From Mesorhizobium sp. (GTDB lineage: Bacteria > Pseudomonadota > Alphaproteobacteria > Rhizobiales > Rhizobiaceae): a stretch of 40,814 nt of DNA. The position numbers were made by a program, and so were the translations under genes. Where the stretch lies: contig NZ_JAFKIC010000146.1 of NCBI RefSeq assembly GCF_017306585.1, positions 1 through 40,814 on the forward strand, given 5' to 3'. Under the pieces are notes generated by a model. It searched no databases and had not been told where the DNA came from. It saw only the letters and a program-made list of their open reading frames with translations. Shown piece after piece: positions 26,108 to 36,085 of this stretch (position 1 is the stretch's first letter; the number at the start of each line of letters is the position of its first letter).

Positions 26108-29100
26108 TCAGGCGGCAATGAACTGGAAGTCGTCCTGGTGCAGGTTCGTCAGCGCGACGTTCTTCAGGGTCACGACGTTGCTGACATCATGCGTGATGAC
26201 CGTGTCGGCGCCGACCTGGGTGGCAGCGGCCAGCACCGATGCGAAGTCCGCGAAGACGTCGTCGTCGAACTGGATGATGTCCTCGGTCCCGGGACCCGCG
26301 ACGAAGTCGTTGATGACCTGGTTACCGAAGTTCGGACCGAAGACGAAGGTGTCGCCGCCTTCGGTGACCTCGATCGTGACATGTACACCGTTGGGCGTCA
26401 TCGTCTGGTCGGGGTGATCGGTGTCGTGGAGGCCGTATGTCAAGGTATCGGTGCCGGTAAAACCTTCCTCCGGCTGGTAGACATAGGAGTTCGAAGCGCT
26501 GCTCCAGTAGACGGTGCCGTGCTCCGGCTGCACCCAGATATAATGCTCGGCATTGGCGCCAGAGGGGATCACGTCATTGGCCATCAGGTTCAGAACGATG
26601 GCCGTATCTTCGCGTGTCGACAGGGCATCGTCGTTGCCGACCCAGACGCCGGGATCGGTGCCGTTTTGCGTGACCTCGATCGAGACATGCACGCCGTTGG
26701 GCGTCATCGTCTGGTCGGGATGGTCGGCATCGTGCAGACCGTAGACAAGCGTGTCGGTGCCGACGAAGCCTTCATCCGGCTCGTAGACATAGGAGTTCGA
26801 AGCGCTGCTCCAGTAGACGGTGCCGTGCTCCGGCTGCACCCAGATGAAATGCTCGGCGTTCGCGCCTGCCGGGATGACATCGTTGGCCATGAGGTTGAGC
26901 ACAAGCGCCGTGCCCGCGGTCGTGGAAAGCGCGTCGTCGGTGCCGATCCACTCAGCCGGCTCGGCCGGTCCGATCCTCAGCGATAGCGTGTCCGAAACCT
27001 GTAGCGCGCCGTCGGAGGCGGTGATCACGATGTCGATTGCGCCTTCGGACCCCGCCGGCGGCTCGCCGGACAAGGTACGCGTCGCCGCATCGAAGGCCAG
27101 CCAGGACGGAAGAGCAGACCCGTCGGCCAGTTTGGCGGACAATGTCAGCGATTGACCATCAGGATCGGAGAAGGTGTTTGCCGGCAGGACGGCGCTGAAA
27201 GACGCGCCTTCCGAGGTTTCATAATCCGGCAACGCATTGGCAACGACCGGCGTATGGGCTCGGGCCGTGAAATCGGTCTTGGTCCACACCGTTCCGTTGG
27301 CAAAGCGAACCGTCTCGATGCCGCGATCCCAATTCGGGTCGCCTGTTCCCAGAAGGGTTATCCGGCCTCCATCACCAGCGCCCGCCGCACTTTGGCCGAT
27401 GACAAGAACAACATCGTTGCCGGCCGTGAGATCGAAAGTCACCGACGAGGGATCGATGCCGTTCAGGATCAGCGTGTCATTGCCGCCGAAGGTGTAATAA
27501 CCATTGGCCTCGTTGATGATGTCGTTCCCGTCTCCCCGGTTGTAGATGTACGTGTCGTCGCCCAAACCACCAATCAGAGTGTCGTTGCCAGGCCCGGCCT
27601 GGAACGTGTCGTTTGAGTTGAAGCCGGTGATCGTATCATCGCCCGAAGTGTTGGCTCCGGCGAGATAGCGCGTCTTGAGATCCGTGTTGGACCACACGGT
27701 GCCGTCGTCGAAACGTACGGTTTCGATACCGCGCTGCCAGTTTGAATCGCCGGTCCCGACGAGCTTGAGCCGGCCGCCATCGCCGGCGCCGTTCGCGCTC
27801 TCGCCGATGACGAGGACGATATCCCCGTCGGAAAGATCGAAGGTGACCGCAGTTGGAGCGATATCGTGCAGGATCAGCGTATCGTTGCCGCCGAAGGTGT
27901 AATAGCCATTGGCTTCGTTGATGATGTCGTTCCCGTTGCCCCTGGTGTAAATGTAGGTGTCATCGCCCAGGCCGCCGATCAGCGTGTCGTTGCCCGGTCC
28001 GGCGTGGAACGTATCGTTCGAATTGAAGCCGGTGATCGTGTCGTCGCCCGATGTGTTGATGCCATCGAGGTAGCGTGTCTTCAGGTCCGTGTTGGACCAC
28101 ACCGTACCGTCGTCGAAGCGAACGGTTTCGATGCCGCGCTGCCAGCTTGAATCGCCGGTTCCGACAAGCGTTATCCGGCCGCCGTCGCCTACGCCCGGGG
28201 CGCTCTCGCCAATGACCACAACCAGGTCGCCATCGAAAAGCTCGATGGTCACCGATGCCGGGGCGATGTCGTGCAGGACCAGCGTGTCGTTGCCGCCGAA
28301 CGTGTAATAGGCATTGCCTTCGTTGACGATATCGTTGCCGTCGCCACGGCTATAGATATAGGTGTCGTCGCCCAAACCGCCGTTCAACGTGTCGTTGCCG
28401 CGACCACCCTCGAAGGTTTCGGAGGCGTTGGTTCCATTGATAACGTCGTCGCCGTCCATGGAGCCGGAAGCAAGTGACAGCGTGCGCAACGTGCTCTTGT
28501 CCCAAATCGTCCCGTCGTCAAATTCCACCGTTTCTATGCCATACTGGCCGTTATCCAACGCCGATCCGACCAAGACTATCTGGCCGCCGTCTCCGCCCCC
28601 CGGCACGGTCTCGCCGATCTTGAGAATGATGTCGTCGCCGGAACGAAGCACTGTCACGGACGCGGTTGTTATACCGTGCAACACGGCCCGGTCCGTGCCG
28701 CTGGCATTAGGGCCGGCGGTGGTGTCATCGAACACGTCATTGCCGTCACCACGGCTGTAGACATAGGTGTCATTACCAGCCCAGCCGATGAGAGTGTCGT
28801 TGCCATGGCCCCCGGCTAAACTTTCGCCGCCACTGGTGCCGACAATGGTGTCGCTGCCTGTCGTCGTCTGGCGGTCCGCGATAAGCTGCCGGAGCTCATC
28901 GCGTGTCAGCGTCCGGTCGCCAAATTCGAAGAACTCTATCTGGTCCAGCAAGGGCAGAGTGAGCACCTCTCCGGTCTGCGTCAGCGTGAAGGTGGCCCCG
29001 TTCTTCGTCGCGCCGGTCACGGCTACGGCAACGTCGGCCGTATCGATGCCGGCGCCGAACCTGATCCTGTCCTGATCGTAGCTGACCCAGATGGAATCCG

Positions 29101-32100
29101 AGCTTTCCCAAATCGTGTCATTGCCGTCGCCATAGCCGAACAGGTAGGTATCGGCCCCGCCGGCGCCGTCGAGCTGGTCGTCGCCGGCACCGCCATAGAT
29201 GGTGTCGTCGGTCCAGAAGCCCCGGATCGTATCGTTGCCGGACGTCGCTTGCGCGGCGATCAGTTGCTGAATGATGTCGAACTTGGTCAGGACGGTGCTG
29301 TCCTCGAAAACGAACTGCTCGATGTCGTACCAGGTGAACCAGTTCCAGAGGGCGTGCTGGCCCGAGATGGTGAGCGTCTCGCCGGTCGAGTTCAGCGTTG
29401 CCACTAGATCATTCCGATCGGCACCAAGCGAGAAGGTAACGTCGTCTACCCCGATGCCGGGACCGAAGCGAACCGTATCGTTGTCGCCCGACAGGACAAC
29501 CTCCAGACTCTCGTGAATGGTGTCATGGCCATCGCCGTAGCCGAACAGATAGGTGTCGTCGCCGTCGCCACCGGCCAGGATGTCGTTGCCGGCGCCGCCG
29601 GTGATGATGTCGTTCCAGGGAGATCCATGGATTTCGTCGTCGCCCGACGTCGCCTGATCGGCAATATATCGGGCGACGAAATCGGCTTCCGTCCAGATTG
29701 TGCCGTCGGAGAAATGAATCTCTTCAATCCCATCCGGCCGCCAGTTGATGTTGGTATGCCAGAACTGGTTGATCAGCCGGATCGAACCGCCATCGGGCAT
29801 GTTGAGGATCAGGTCGTTGGCGGCGGCTGGATCGCGGCTGAAATGGACATCGTCAGGATCGATGCCGATCAGTTCGATGATGTCGAAGGTGCCGCCTAGG
29901 ACCGCCTGCCCATTGTCCCAGATACTGTCGTGACCGTCGCCAAGCGTGTAGCGGTAGATGTCGTTGCCATTGCCGCCGCTCATGAAATCGTCGCCGAGCC
30001 CGCCTTCCAGGATGTCGGCGCTGCTGAAGGCGTAGATGGTGTCGTTGCCATCGGTGCTCGCCCGGTCGAGCATCAGGTGCTGGAGGTCGAGCCACGACAG
30101 CGTATGCGCCTGACCGGCGCGGTCGACATAGTTGAAGTTGTCAATGCGGTCGAAATAGACGACGTCGGGCACGAACGGATAGATCGCGTAGAACTGATTG
30201 ACGATCGTCACGTCGCTGCCATCTGGCAGGCGCAGCGTCAGATCCCACGAATTGCCGTCCCTCAGGAGCTGCAGCTCCTCGATATTGAAGCGCGTGGTGA
30301 AGGTCAGCGCATCGCCATCCACGCCAGCGAATATGTTGCTGGCGCCGTCCTGGATGCGGTCGTGGCCATAACCCTCGCCGAACAGATAGGTGTCGTTGCC
30401 GTTGCCGCCCTGCGCAAAGTCGTTGCCGCGGCCGAGGTCTATGCGATCGTCGGCGTTGAAGCCGTAGATACTGTCATCGCCATTGGTCGACTGGGAGGCG
30501 ATGAGGCGGTCCATGATCTGCCGTTCGGTGATCGAGGAGCCGTCGGTGAAAACGATGTATTCGATGCTGCTGGTGAAGAATTCGGGATAGAGCGCCGGAT
30601 AGATCTTGTTGTTGGCGTCCTCGACGATGATCTGGTCGCCGAGATTGCCGTAGTGAATGGTGTAGTCGCTGGAATTGCCGTCCCGCGTGAACCAGACATT
30701 GGCGGTCGTGATGCCGACGCCGAAATAGATCGAATCCGCCATCGAGCGGAACGGATTGCTCTCGAAATCGTGGATCACGTCATGACCGTCGCCAAGGTCG
30801 AAGCGATAGATGTCGAAATCGCCGCCGCCTTCGTGCCGGTCGTCGCCCTTGCCGCCCCAGATGTAGTCGGTGTCGTTCGAACCGGTGACGGTGGTGCTGC
30901 CGGCATCGACGGTCGCCGCCTCGCGGGTCAGGTCGGCGTCGTTCCAGGTCGTGCCGTCGGCGAAGACGATCTGGTCGATGCCCGATACGGGCCAGGCGTT
31001 GCCGATCAGGTCGCTCGGCCACTCGCCGGCGAACTGGTCCTTGATCGTTACCGTCTCGCCCGTCGAAAGCAGCGTCAGAACGAGGTTCGAGCCGTCGCGT
31101 GTGACGTCGAAATCGGAAGCGACATGGTGCGAGAAACGCACCTGGTTGCCGGTGCCATCGGCCAGCACGACCGTATCCTCGATGACGACATGGCCGAGAT
31201 TGCGCCCGAAGACATAGGCGTCGGCGCCCGCCTTGCCGGAGACATAGGTCTCGTCACCATTGAGGTAGAACAGGTCGATGTCGTTGCTGCCCATAACGTC
31301 GCCGCTGCCGGCGATGATCGCCTCGCCCGGCAGACCGATAGCTGTCGCGACATCGACGAAGTCGAGTGTCGACCCCGCCGTCTCGTAGCCGTCAATGACG
31401 TTCTGCAGCAGGAACGGGTTCGAGTTCTGCAGAAAGGCTTCGCCGCGCTGGAAATTGCCGATGACATAGTCGAGCAGCGGCTTCCAGTCGTGCAGCCAGT
31501 CGATCGGATCGGCCTGCGTCGCCGCCTCGGCTATGATCTTCTCGAACGTGCCGCCGAGCTGGCGCAGATGATTGGTCGCCACGAACACATTGGCATCGGT
31601 GTCGTAGGCGAGATCGCTGAAATAGCTGGACAGCGGACCGCCCTGCACCGCGACCCGGACGGCGAGCTGCTTGTAGCCCTCCTCCATGCGCGTGATCGTC
31701 TCGATCAGCGTCGTGAGGGGTGCCGATTGCGGCGCCGGCCGCTGGTAGAAGACGGAGAGGTCGGTGCCGGTGTAGCGCTCGAAGAAGGCGAGATCCTCGC
31801 CCGGCACCCAGTCGAGCACCGTGCCCGGGGTAAGGCCGAGGTCGCCGGTCGCACCGTCCACGACTGGCCGAGGCGTGCCGCCGACCGATCCCGCCTGGTA
31901 GGTTATCAGGCCGCCATCGGTGCCCTTCAGATAGTACCCGCCCGAGACCGGATCGAGTTCATAGGCATCGCCTGTGCCGAACAGGGCATTGTAGAGGTCA
32001 TGCCAGTCGCCGATCGCTGAATCCGTCGACTGGTCGGAATCATGGCTGTGCACGATCCTGGCGCCGCTGGCGAACTCGACCGTGGTCAGCGTGATCGTGC

Positions 32101-35100
32101 TGCCGTCCGTGTCGAGCACGGTCGATTGCGTGCCGCCCCAGACATAGTCGACGACCTGGCCGCCGACACGCACCACCAGAAGGTCGGGCAGATCCTCGAG
32201 GCCGGTGACGATGGCGCCGGCGTCGTCGCGCACGGGCGCCGCGTTGCCCCATATCTGGGCGATCGGGCGTACGGCAGCGACGAGCGCGTCGAGGTCATTG
32301 CTGTCGAAGGCCGCGAGCAGCCCCTCCAGGGTCGCCGCCCGGTCGTGCGCCGCCTGCTGCTGGAGCGGATCGGCAGGGTTCTGCATATAGCTGATCGCCG
32401 AGCGCAGATCGGTCAGCGTGCCGAAGCCTTTCAGGTTGGGCAGGGCCGCCGCCTCGGCGGTGACGGCGATGGGCGGACCGTCATAGCGCGTGTTCATGTC
32501 GTCGATGTTGAGCAGCACCTCGCCGACCGTTCCGGTCGAGCCGTCGGCCCTGGTGAAGGTCGAGGTTCCGATGACATGGTTGCCGTTGATGGTGTCGAGG
32601 ATGACGGCCTCGCCATTCGGGCCGATCTCGACGGCGCCATTGCCGAGTGTGGGCAGAGTGAAGGAGACGATGCCGTGCTGGCCGACCGTCTTCAGTTCGG
32701 CCGCCTCCGAAATCATGTTGCCGTTGAAATCCTGCCAGACGAGCAGGCTGCCGAACGTGTCGGAGGCGTCGACGATGCCGTCGCCATTGAAATCGGCAAG
32801 GCCGTTGTCGGCGGCGTCGACGACGCCGTCATGATTGCCATCGAGCGCGGCCAGGATGCTGTAGCCATAGGTGTCGCCATAGCCGAACAGCTCGCCGCCG
32901 CCATCGATGACACCATTGCCGTTGATGTCGCGCGCCAGCATGCCGTCGTCGGGCTTCGCCCAGGCGGTGCGCTCGGAATAGAGGTCGAAGTCGACATCGA
33001 AACGCCCGGAGGTTCCGGTGCGCATCGTCAGCTCCAGCCCGTCGCCGTCGAGGTCAAGCACGAGCGGATCGGCGGTTTCGGGGCCGAATTGGCCCGAGCC
33101 TACGAGCGCGCGAAGCGCAAAGTCGACGACACCCCATAGGCCGATCTCGTTCGCCATCCTCGGGCGCAGGTCCATGAGCCGATGCACATCAAAAGTGATC
33201 TCGGCCAAGGCGATATCGCCGGGGCCGGTGCCAATGCCGGACTCCTGCCCCTTCACACGCTGCTGCCAACCCTCGATGTACATGTGGTTGTCGCGGCCGT
33301 CGGTTGAGATCATCCATGGATTGATGACCAGAAGGTCGCCATCCTGATTTATGCCATAAGCCACGCCATAGGCGCCGATGGCATAAGGCGATTCCCATGC
33401 CGCACTTTTGAAGCCGCCATAAAGGTTGAGCGTGCCGAAAAGCGTCAGCCGATCATTGGCGTCAAAGCCTTGTACGAGAACGCCGGGCTGCAGCCAGACC
33501 TTGTCCTGCCCACCACCGAGTTCGACGATCGAGCCGTATTCCACCCCGACCAGCACGTCATCATGATCGGTCAGGATGATCTTGTCGGCGCCCTTGATGC
33601 TCAGATTGTCGGCGCCGCCCAGGCCGGTGATCAGCCCGAGTTCCGTCGCCAGACCGCCAAGTTGCGATATGCCGCCGGTGAGCAGGCCCTGTTCGCGCTC
33701 TGTCGTCCAGCCCTTGTAGTAGACCAGCCCGTGGCCAACCTGAGAATAGTCGGCAATGTCGACATTATGAATGAAGGCGTCTTCGTCGAGCGTGTCGCCG
33801 GGCTTCAACTCCGACTGGACGCGGCGCGAGCTGCCCATGTCGATGATGATTTCGGCATTAAGGGACTGGTCGGTGACGCGGACGATATCGGCATTGTCGG
33901 ACAGTTCGACGCGCTCGATTGAGATCAACGTATCCGTGCCCGACGTGCGATTGGTCTCGATATCGCGGACGACGATTTCGACGCCATGGCCGTCGCCAAC
34001 ATCAATGCTTTTCAGCTGCTCGACAATGAGACCAGATCGGCTCACCTGGCGCTCGATTGGAGAACTCTGGCCCGTCTCGGAGTCAACCTCAAACAATTCA
34101 GGCTCTTGAGCCCCGGACAAGTATTTGACGGTATCTGTTTCTCCATGCCCCAATTGCGTGAGCACCCATTCGATCCAGGGCGCGAGACGCTCCTGTCCAC
34201 CGACATAGGTATCATTGTCGTCGCCACCATTTGGCAGAGCGGCATTTGCCATACCGGGAAGCGCAATAAACGTGTCGTTGCCAGCACCACCAACCAGCAG
34301 GTCCTTGCCGGCACCGCCGAGCATCGTATCGTCACCGGCGCCAGCCGCGATGAAGTCGTTTGCGTTCGACCCAGTTATTTGGTCAGCGCCGTCTCCAGAG
34401 ATAAAGATAGAACTGCTATGCGGATCCGTGACTGGATCGCCATTCTGATCCGTGAGCTCCATGTCGGGAAGCCGAACGCTCTGCGGACCTTCATCAAGAC
34501 TGAAATGCACGGCATTGAAACGATCAGTATAGTGAGGGGATTGCCCCTCGGTTGCATGAGCGGATCCCCACAGCCGTTCCATAAGAAGCTGCATTTCTTT
34601 CGAGTCGGTTTGCGCTCCTTCCGCTTGATTGGAACGGAAGAAATCGTCGAGAATTCCCTCCAGACCGAGCATTTGGCCGGTATATTCCGCATCTGAGCCA
34701 TTTTCCCCCGAGCCAATCCCCCAGAACATACGGTCGAAGTTTACGGTCAGAATGCGATCGATGCCCGCATATCCGCTCTCACCAGGTTCACTGATATGCA
34801 GAATTCCGTCCCGAAGTTCTTCATGATCCGACAGTCCGATCTTCCGCAACCCCATCAGGGTTGAGAAATGCATGATAGCTTCGCTCAAGCCATCGGCAGC
34901 ATGCGCAAGGGTGTTGGACGCCCCACCACTCGAAACAAGCCTCCCGAGTTCATCGGCATCATCGAACATAATGCGGATGGCAGCATCCCCGAAGGGCTTT
35001 CCTGCCGCTGCCATGCCTTCATCAAGCGCGGAATAGGCAATCACATAGCGCATGGCGCTATCCAGCGTGGCGTTGCCTTCTATATGTTTCAGTTCAGGAA

Positions 35101-36085
35101 TTGATTTTGCAAATTCAGTATCGAACCACACTTTGAAAAGGCTGGGAGCGATGAATGCCCAGTCAGTATGTCCGGTTACAGTCGTACCGTTCTCTTCGTG
35201 CTCGTCCTCCTTCGCGAACAAAAGAATAGGTAAGAGCTGCTGTGAATGCATTGAAATTGGATCAAGCAGCCCAGAAATACCGAGATGGGTGTCAAGCACC
35301 TCCACAGGTTGAGAACCATAGATATAGCCGGCATTGGTGCCGATCAGCGCCCCATAGGCAGGCGACAAAGCCGAAAACAGCGCCGCCGAGATGAAGGGCT
35401 CGATCGCGCGGACACCAGTTAAGACTTCGCCTGCGACATTGTGCGAGGAAATGTTCCCAGCCGTGGGCCAGACATAATTTGCTGGAGGTACGCCATCGAC
35501 CAGATAGGACGCTAGGTCAATGCCTGCTTGTGCCGCATCCCACCAGATGCTGAGCGCAGTGGCGGCAGCGCCATAGGGCATGTTGTCGAAAACCACAGCT
35601 TCATCACCGGAAAGTGACGCAATCAGGCCAGCAAGGCCGCCGCCGAGCGAATGGCCGGTCAATACTGCATTACCGCCCTCGGTAGACAGGGCATTCTGGC
35701 CTGTCACACTTTGATAGAAATCGAGCGCGAGTTGTCCCTGCGCGCCAGGCGCGTAGGTGGTCGGGCTAAGAATGCCTGCACCTACTGCCCAGCCGGAGAA
35801 AATATCGTTGGGGAAAAGACCACCGAAACTGTTGGTGCCTCTATAGGAGATGACCGTTGTGCCGGCCTCAATGCCGTCAACCCCTGATCCAACCTCATAG
35901 GCTATGGCGTAAAAACCAGAATCCTGCCACCGCTGATAATCGCTCGAAGTAACGCCAATAGCGTCCCGACTAAGTATTTCAGCGCCCCCCACGCTCGAGC
36001 CATCAATGAATATTCCAGCTTCATAGTCTCTATTATAGGAGTCCATCGCCAAAATTGATAGAAAAAGATCTTTGTTCATGCTCAT
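26108..36085 (-). CDS. Giant RTX protein with N-terminal lipase domain (3325 residues)
   Basis: This is a type I-secreted, calcium-binding protein. An N-terminal alpha/beta-hydrolase (lipase class 3-like) domain spans about residues 1-400, with VISYRGTN and the nucleophile elbow GHSLGG (Ser146). A first RTX block (about 562-606) follows. An acidic EF-hand-like region (about 1003-1135) contains DLDGDGLELT, DINGNGVIDGGGELFG and DFNGDGIVDASD. Ten modules (about 1588-2948) then join RTX nonapeptides (GGxGxDxxx) to a 70-90-residue segment ending in an E-x-(V/I)-x-F-x-DGT-x-W pattern. Last come a cadherin-like domain (about 2950-3050), two tandem 102-residue domains, and a C-terminal secretion signal (FADFASVLAAATQVGADTVI, ending DDFQFIAA). 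Its ATG overlaps the stop of the upstream lipoprotein gene (ATGA). No frameshift is visible. The substrate is unknown; a secreted lipase, toxin or surface adhesin is possible. Confidence 0.9.
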   Translation of the reverse strand: MSMNKDLFLSILAMDSYNRDYEAGIFIDGSSVGGAEILSRDAIGVTSSDYQRWQDSGFYAIAYEVGSGVDGIEAGTTVISYRGTNSFGGLFPNDIFSGWAVGAGILSPTTYAPGAQGQLALDFYQSVTGQNALSTEGGNAVLTGHSLGGGLAGLIASLSGDEAVVFDNMPYGAAATALSIWWDAAQAGIDLASYLVDGVPPANYVWPTAGNISSHNVAGEVLTGVRAIEPFISAALFSALSPAYGALIGTNAGYIYGSQPVEVLDTHLGISGLLDPISMHSQQLLPILLFAKEDEHEENGTTVTGHTDWAFIAPSLFKVWFDTEFAKSIPELKHIEGNATLDSAMRYVIAYSALDEGMAAAGKPFGDAAIRIMFDDADELGRLVSSGGASNTLAHAADGLSEAIMHFSTLMGLRKIGLSDHEELRDGILHISEPGESGYAGIDRILTVNFDRMFWGIGSGENGSDAEYTGQMLGLEGILDDFFRSNQAEGAQTDSKEMQLLMERLWGSAHATEGQSPHYTDRFNAVHFSLDEGPQSVRLPDMELTDQNGDPVTDPHSSSIFISGDGADQITGSNANDFIAAGAGDDTMLGGAGKDLLVGGAGNDTFIALPGMANAALPNGGDDNDTYVGGQERLAPWIEWVLTQLGHGETDTVKYLSGAQEPELFEVDSETGQSSPIERQVSRSGLIVEQLKSIDVGDGHGVEIVVRDIETNRTSGTDTLISIERVELSDNADIVRVTDQSLNAEIIIDMGSSRRVQSELKPGDTLDEDAFIHNVDIADYSQVGHGLVYYKGWTTEREQGLLTGGISQLGGLATELGLITGLGGADNLSIKGADKIILTDHDDVLVGVEYGSIVELGGGQDKVWLQPGVLVQGFDANDRLTLFGTLNLYGGFKSAAWESPYAIGAYGVAYGINQDGDLLVINPWMISTDGRDNHMYIEGWQQRVKGQESGIGTGPGDIALAEITFDVHRLMDLRPRMANEIGLWGVVDFALRALVGSGQFGPETADPLVLDLDGDGLELTMRTGTSGRFDVDFDLYSERTAWAKPDDGMLARDINGNGVIDGGGELFGYGDTYGYSILAALDGNHDGVVDAADNGLADFNGDGIVDASDTFGSLLVWQDFNGNMISEAAELKTVGQHGIVSFTLPTLGNGAVEIGPNGEAVILDTINGNHVIGTSTFTRADGSTGTVGEVLLNIDDMNTRYDGPPIAVTAEAAALPNLKGFGTLTDLRSAISYMQNPADPLQQQAAHDRAATLEGLLAAFDSNDLDALVAAVRPIAQIWGNAAPVRDDAGAIVTGLEDLPDLLVVRVGGQVVDYVWGGTQSTVLDTDGSTITLTTVEFASGARIVHSHDSDQSTDSAIGDWHDLYNALFGTGDAYELDPVSGGYYLKGTDGGLITYQAGSVGGTPRPVVDGATGDLGLTPGTVLDWVPGEDLAFFERYTGTDLSVFYQRPAPQSAPLTTLIETITRMEEGYKQLAVRVAVQGGPLSSYFSDLAYDTDANVFVATNHLRQLGGTFEKIIAEAATQADPIDWLHDWKPLLDYVIGNFQRGEAFLQNSNPFLLQNVIDGYETAGSTLDFVDVATAIGLPGEAIIAGSGDVMGSNDIDLFYLNGDETYVSGKAGADAYVFGRNLGHVVIEDTVVLADGTGNQVRFSHHVASDFDVTRDGSNLVLTLLSTGETVTIKDQFAGEWPSDLIGNAWPVSGIDQIVFADGTTWNDADLTREAATVDAGSTTVTGSNDTDYIWGGKGDDRHEGGGDFDIYRFDLGDGHDVIHDFESNPFRSMADSIYFGVGITTANVWFTRDGNSSDYTIHYGNLGDQIIVEDANNKIYPALYPEFFTSSIEYIVFTDGSSITERQIMDRLIASQSTNGDDSIYGFNADDRIDLGRGNDFAQGGNGNDTYLFGEGYGHDRIQDGASNIFAGVDGDALTFTTRFNIEELQLLRDGNSWDLTLRLPDGSDVTIVNQFYAIYPFVPDVVYFDRIDNFNYVDRAGQAHTLSWLDLQHLMLDRASTDGNDTIYAFSSADILEGGLGDDFMSGGNGNDIYRYTLGDGHDSIWDNGQAVLGGTFDIIELIGIDPDDVHFSRDPAAANDLILNMPDGGSIRLINQFWHTNINWRPDGIEEIHFSDGTIWTEADFVARYIADQATSGDDEIHGSPWNDIITGGAGNDILAGGDGDDTYLFGYGDGHDTIHESLEVVLSGDNDTVRFGPGIGVDDVTFSLGADRNDLVATLNSTGETLTISGQHALWNWFTWYDIEQFVFEDSTVLTKFDIIQQLIAAQATSGNDTIRGFWTDDTIYGGAGDDQLDGAGGADTYLFGYGDGNDTIWESSDSIWVSYDQDRIRFGAGIDTADVAVAVTGATKNGATFTLTQTGEVLTLPLLDQIEFFEFGDRTLTRDELRQLIADRQTTTGSDTIVGTSGGESLAGGHGNDTLIGWAGNDTYVYSRGDGNDVFDDTTAGPNASGTDRAVLHGITTASVTVLRSGDDIILKIGETVPGGGDGGQIVLVGSALDNGQYGIETVEFDDGTIWDKSTLRTLSLASGSMDGDDVINGTNASETFEGGRGNDTLNGGLGDDTYIYSRGDGNDIVNEGNAYYTFGGNDTLVLHDIAPASVTIELFDGDLVVVIGESAPGVGDGGRITLVGTGDSSWQRGIETVRFDDGTVWSNTDLKTRYLDGINTSGDDTITGFNSNDTFHAGPGNDTLIGGLGDDTYIYTRGNGNDIINEANGYYTFGGNDTLILHDIAPTAVTFDLSDGDIVLVIGESANGAGDGGRLKLVGTGDSNWQRGIETVRFDDGTVWSNTDLKTRYLAGANTSGDDTITGFNSNDTFQAGPGNDTLIGGLGDDTYIYNRGDGNDIINEANGYYTFGGNDTLILNGIDPSSVTFDLTAGNDVVLVIGQSAAGAGDGGRITLLGTGDPNWDRGIETVRFANGTVWTKTDFTARAHTPVVANALPDYETSEGASFSAVLPANTFSDPDGQSLTLSAKLADGSALPSWLAFDAATRTLSGEPPAGSEGAIDIVITASDGALQVSDTLSLRIGPAEPAEWIGTDDALSTTAGTALVLNLMANDVIPAGANAEHFIWVQPEHGTVYWSSASNSYVYEPDEGFVGTDTLVYGLHDADHPDQTMTPNGVHVSIEVTQNGTDPGVWVGNDDALSTREDTAIVLNLMANDVIPSGANAEHYIWVQPEHGTVYWSSASNSYVYQPEEGFTGTDTLTYGLHDTDHPDQTMTPNGVHVTIEVTEGGDTFVFGPNFGNQVINDFVAGPGTEDIIQFDDDVFADFASVLAAATQVGADTVITHDVSNVVTLKNVALTNLHQDDFQFIAA
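26350..26960. repeat. Two tandem 306-bp repeats in the RTX gene
   Basis: Two tandem copies, each encoding a 102-residue domain beginning W(I/V)G(N/T)DDALST. They are nearly identical in DNA; more than 50 consecutive bases match around 26478 and 26784. Such identity suggests recent duplication or gene conversion. Confidence 0.9.
27250..28460. repeat. Three tandem 405-bp repeats in the RTX gene
   Basis: Three copies of a 135-residue RTX module (GDD.I.G.N.N(D/E)TF then GGLGDDTYIY and RGIETVRF(D)(D/N)GTVW). They are highly similar in DNA, in contrast to the more diverged seven modules before them, and therefore look like the most recent expansion of the array. Confidence 0.9.

Noticed and set aside
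26350-28460. CRISPR-like array
   Set aside because: The repeats are 306 and 405 bp long, in frame, and encode protein domains; no short repeat-spacer pattern is present anywhere in the window.
29930-32020. A 696-codon open frame on the plus strand opposite the RTX gene
   Set aside because: It mirrors the RTX coding frame, has repetitive Val/Asp/Ala-rich composition produced by the complementary RTX repeats, and resembles no family. High-G+C genes commonly leave such antisense frames open.
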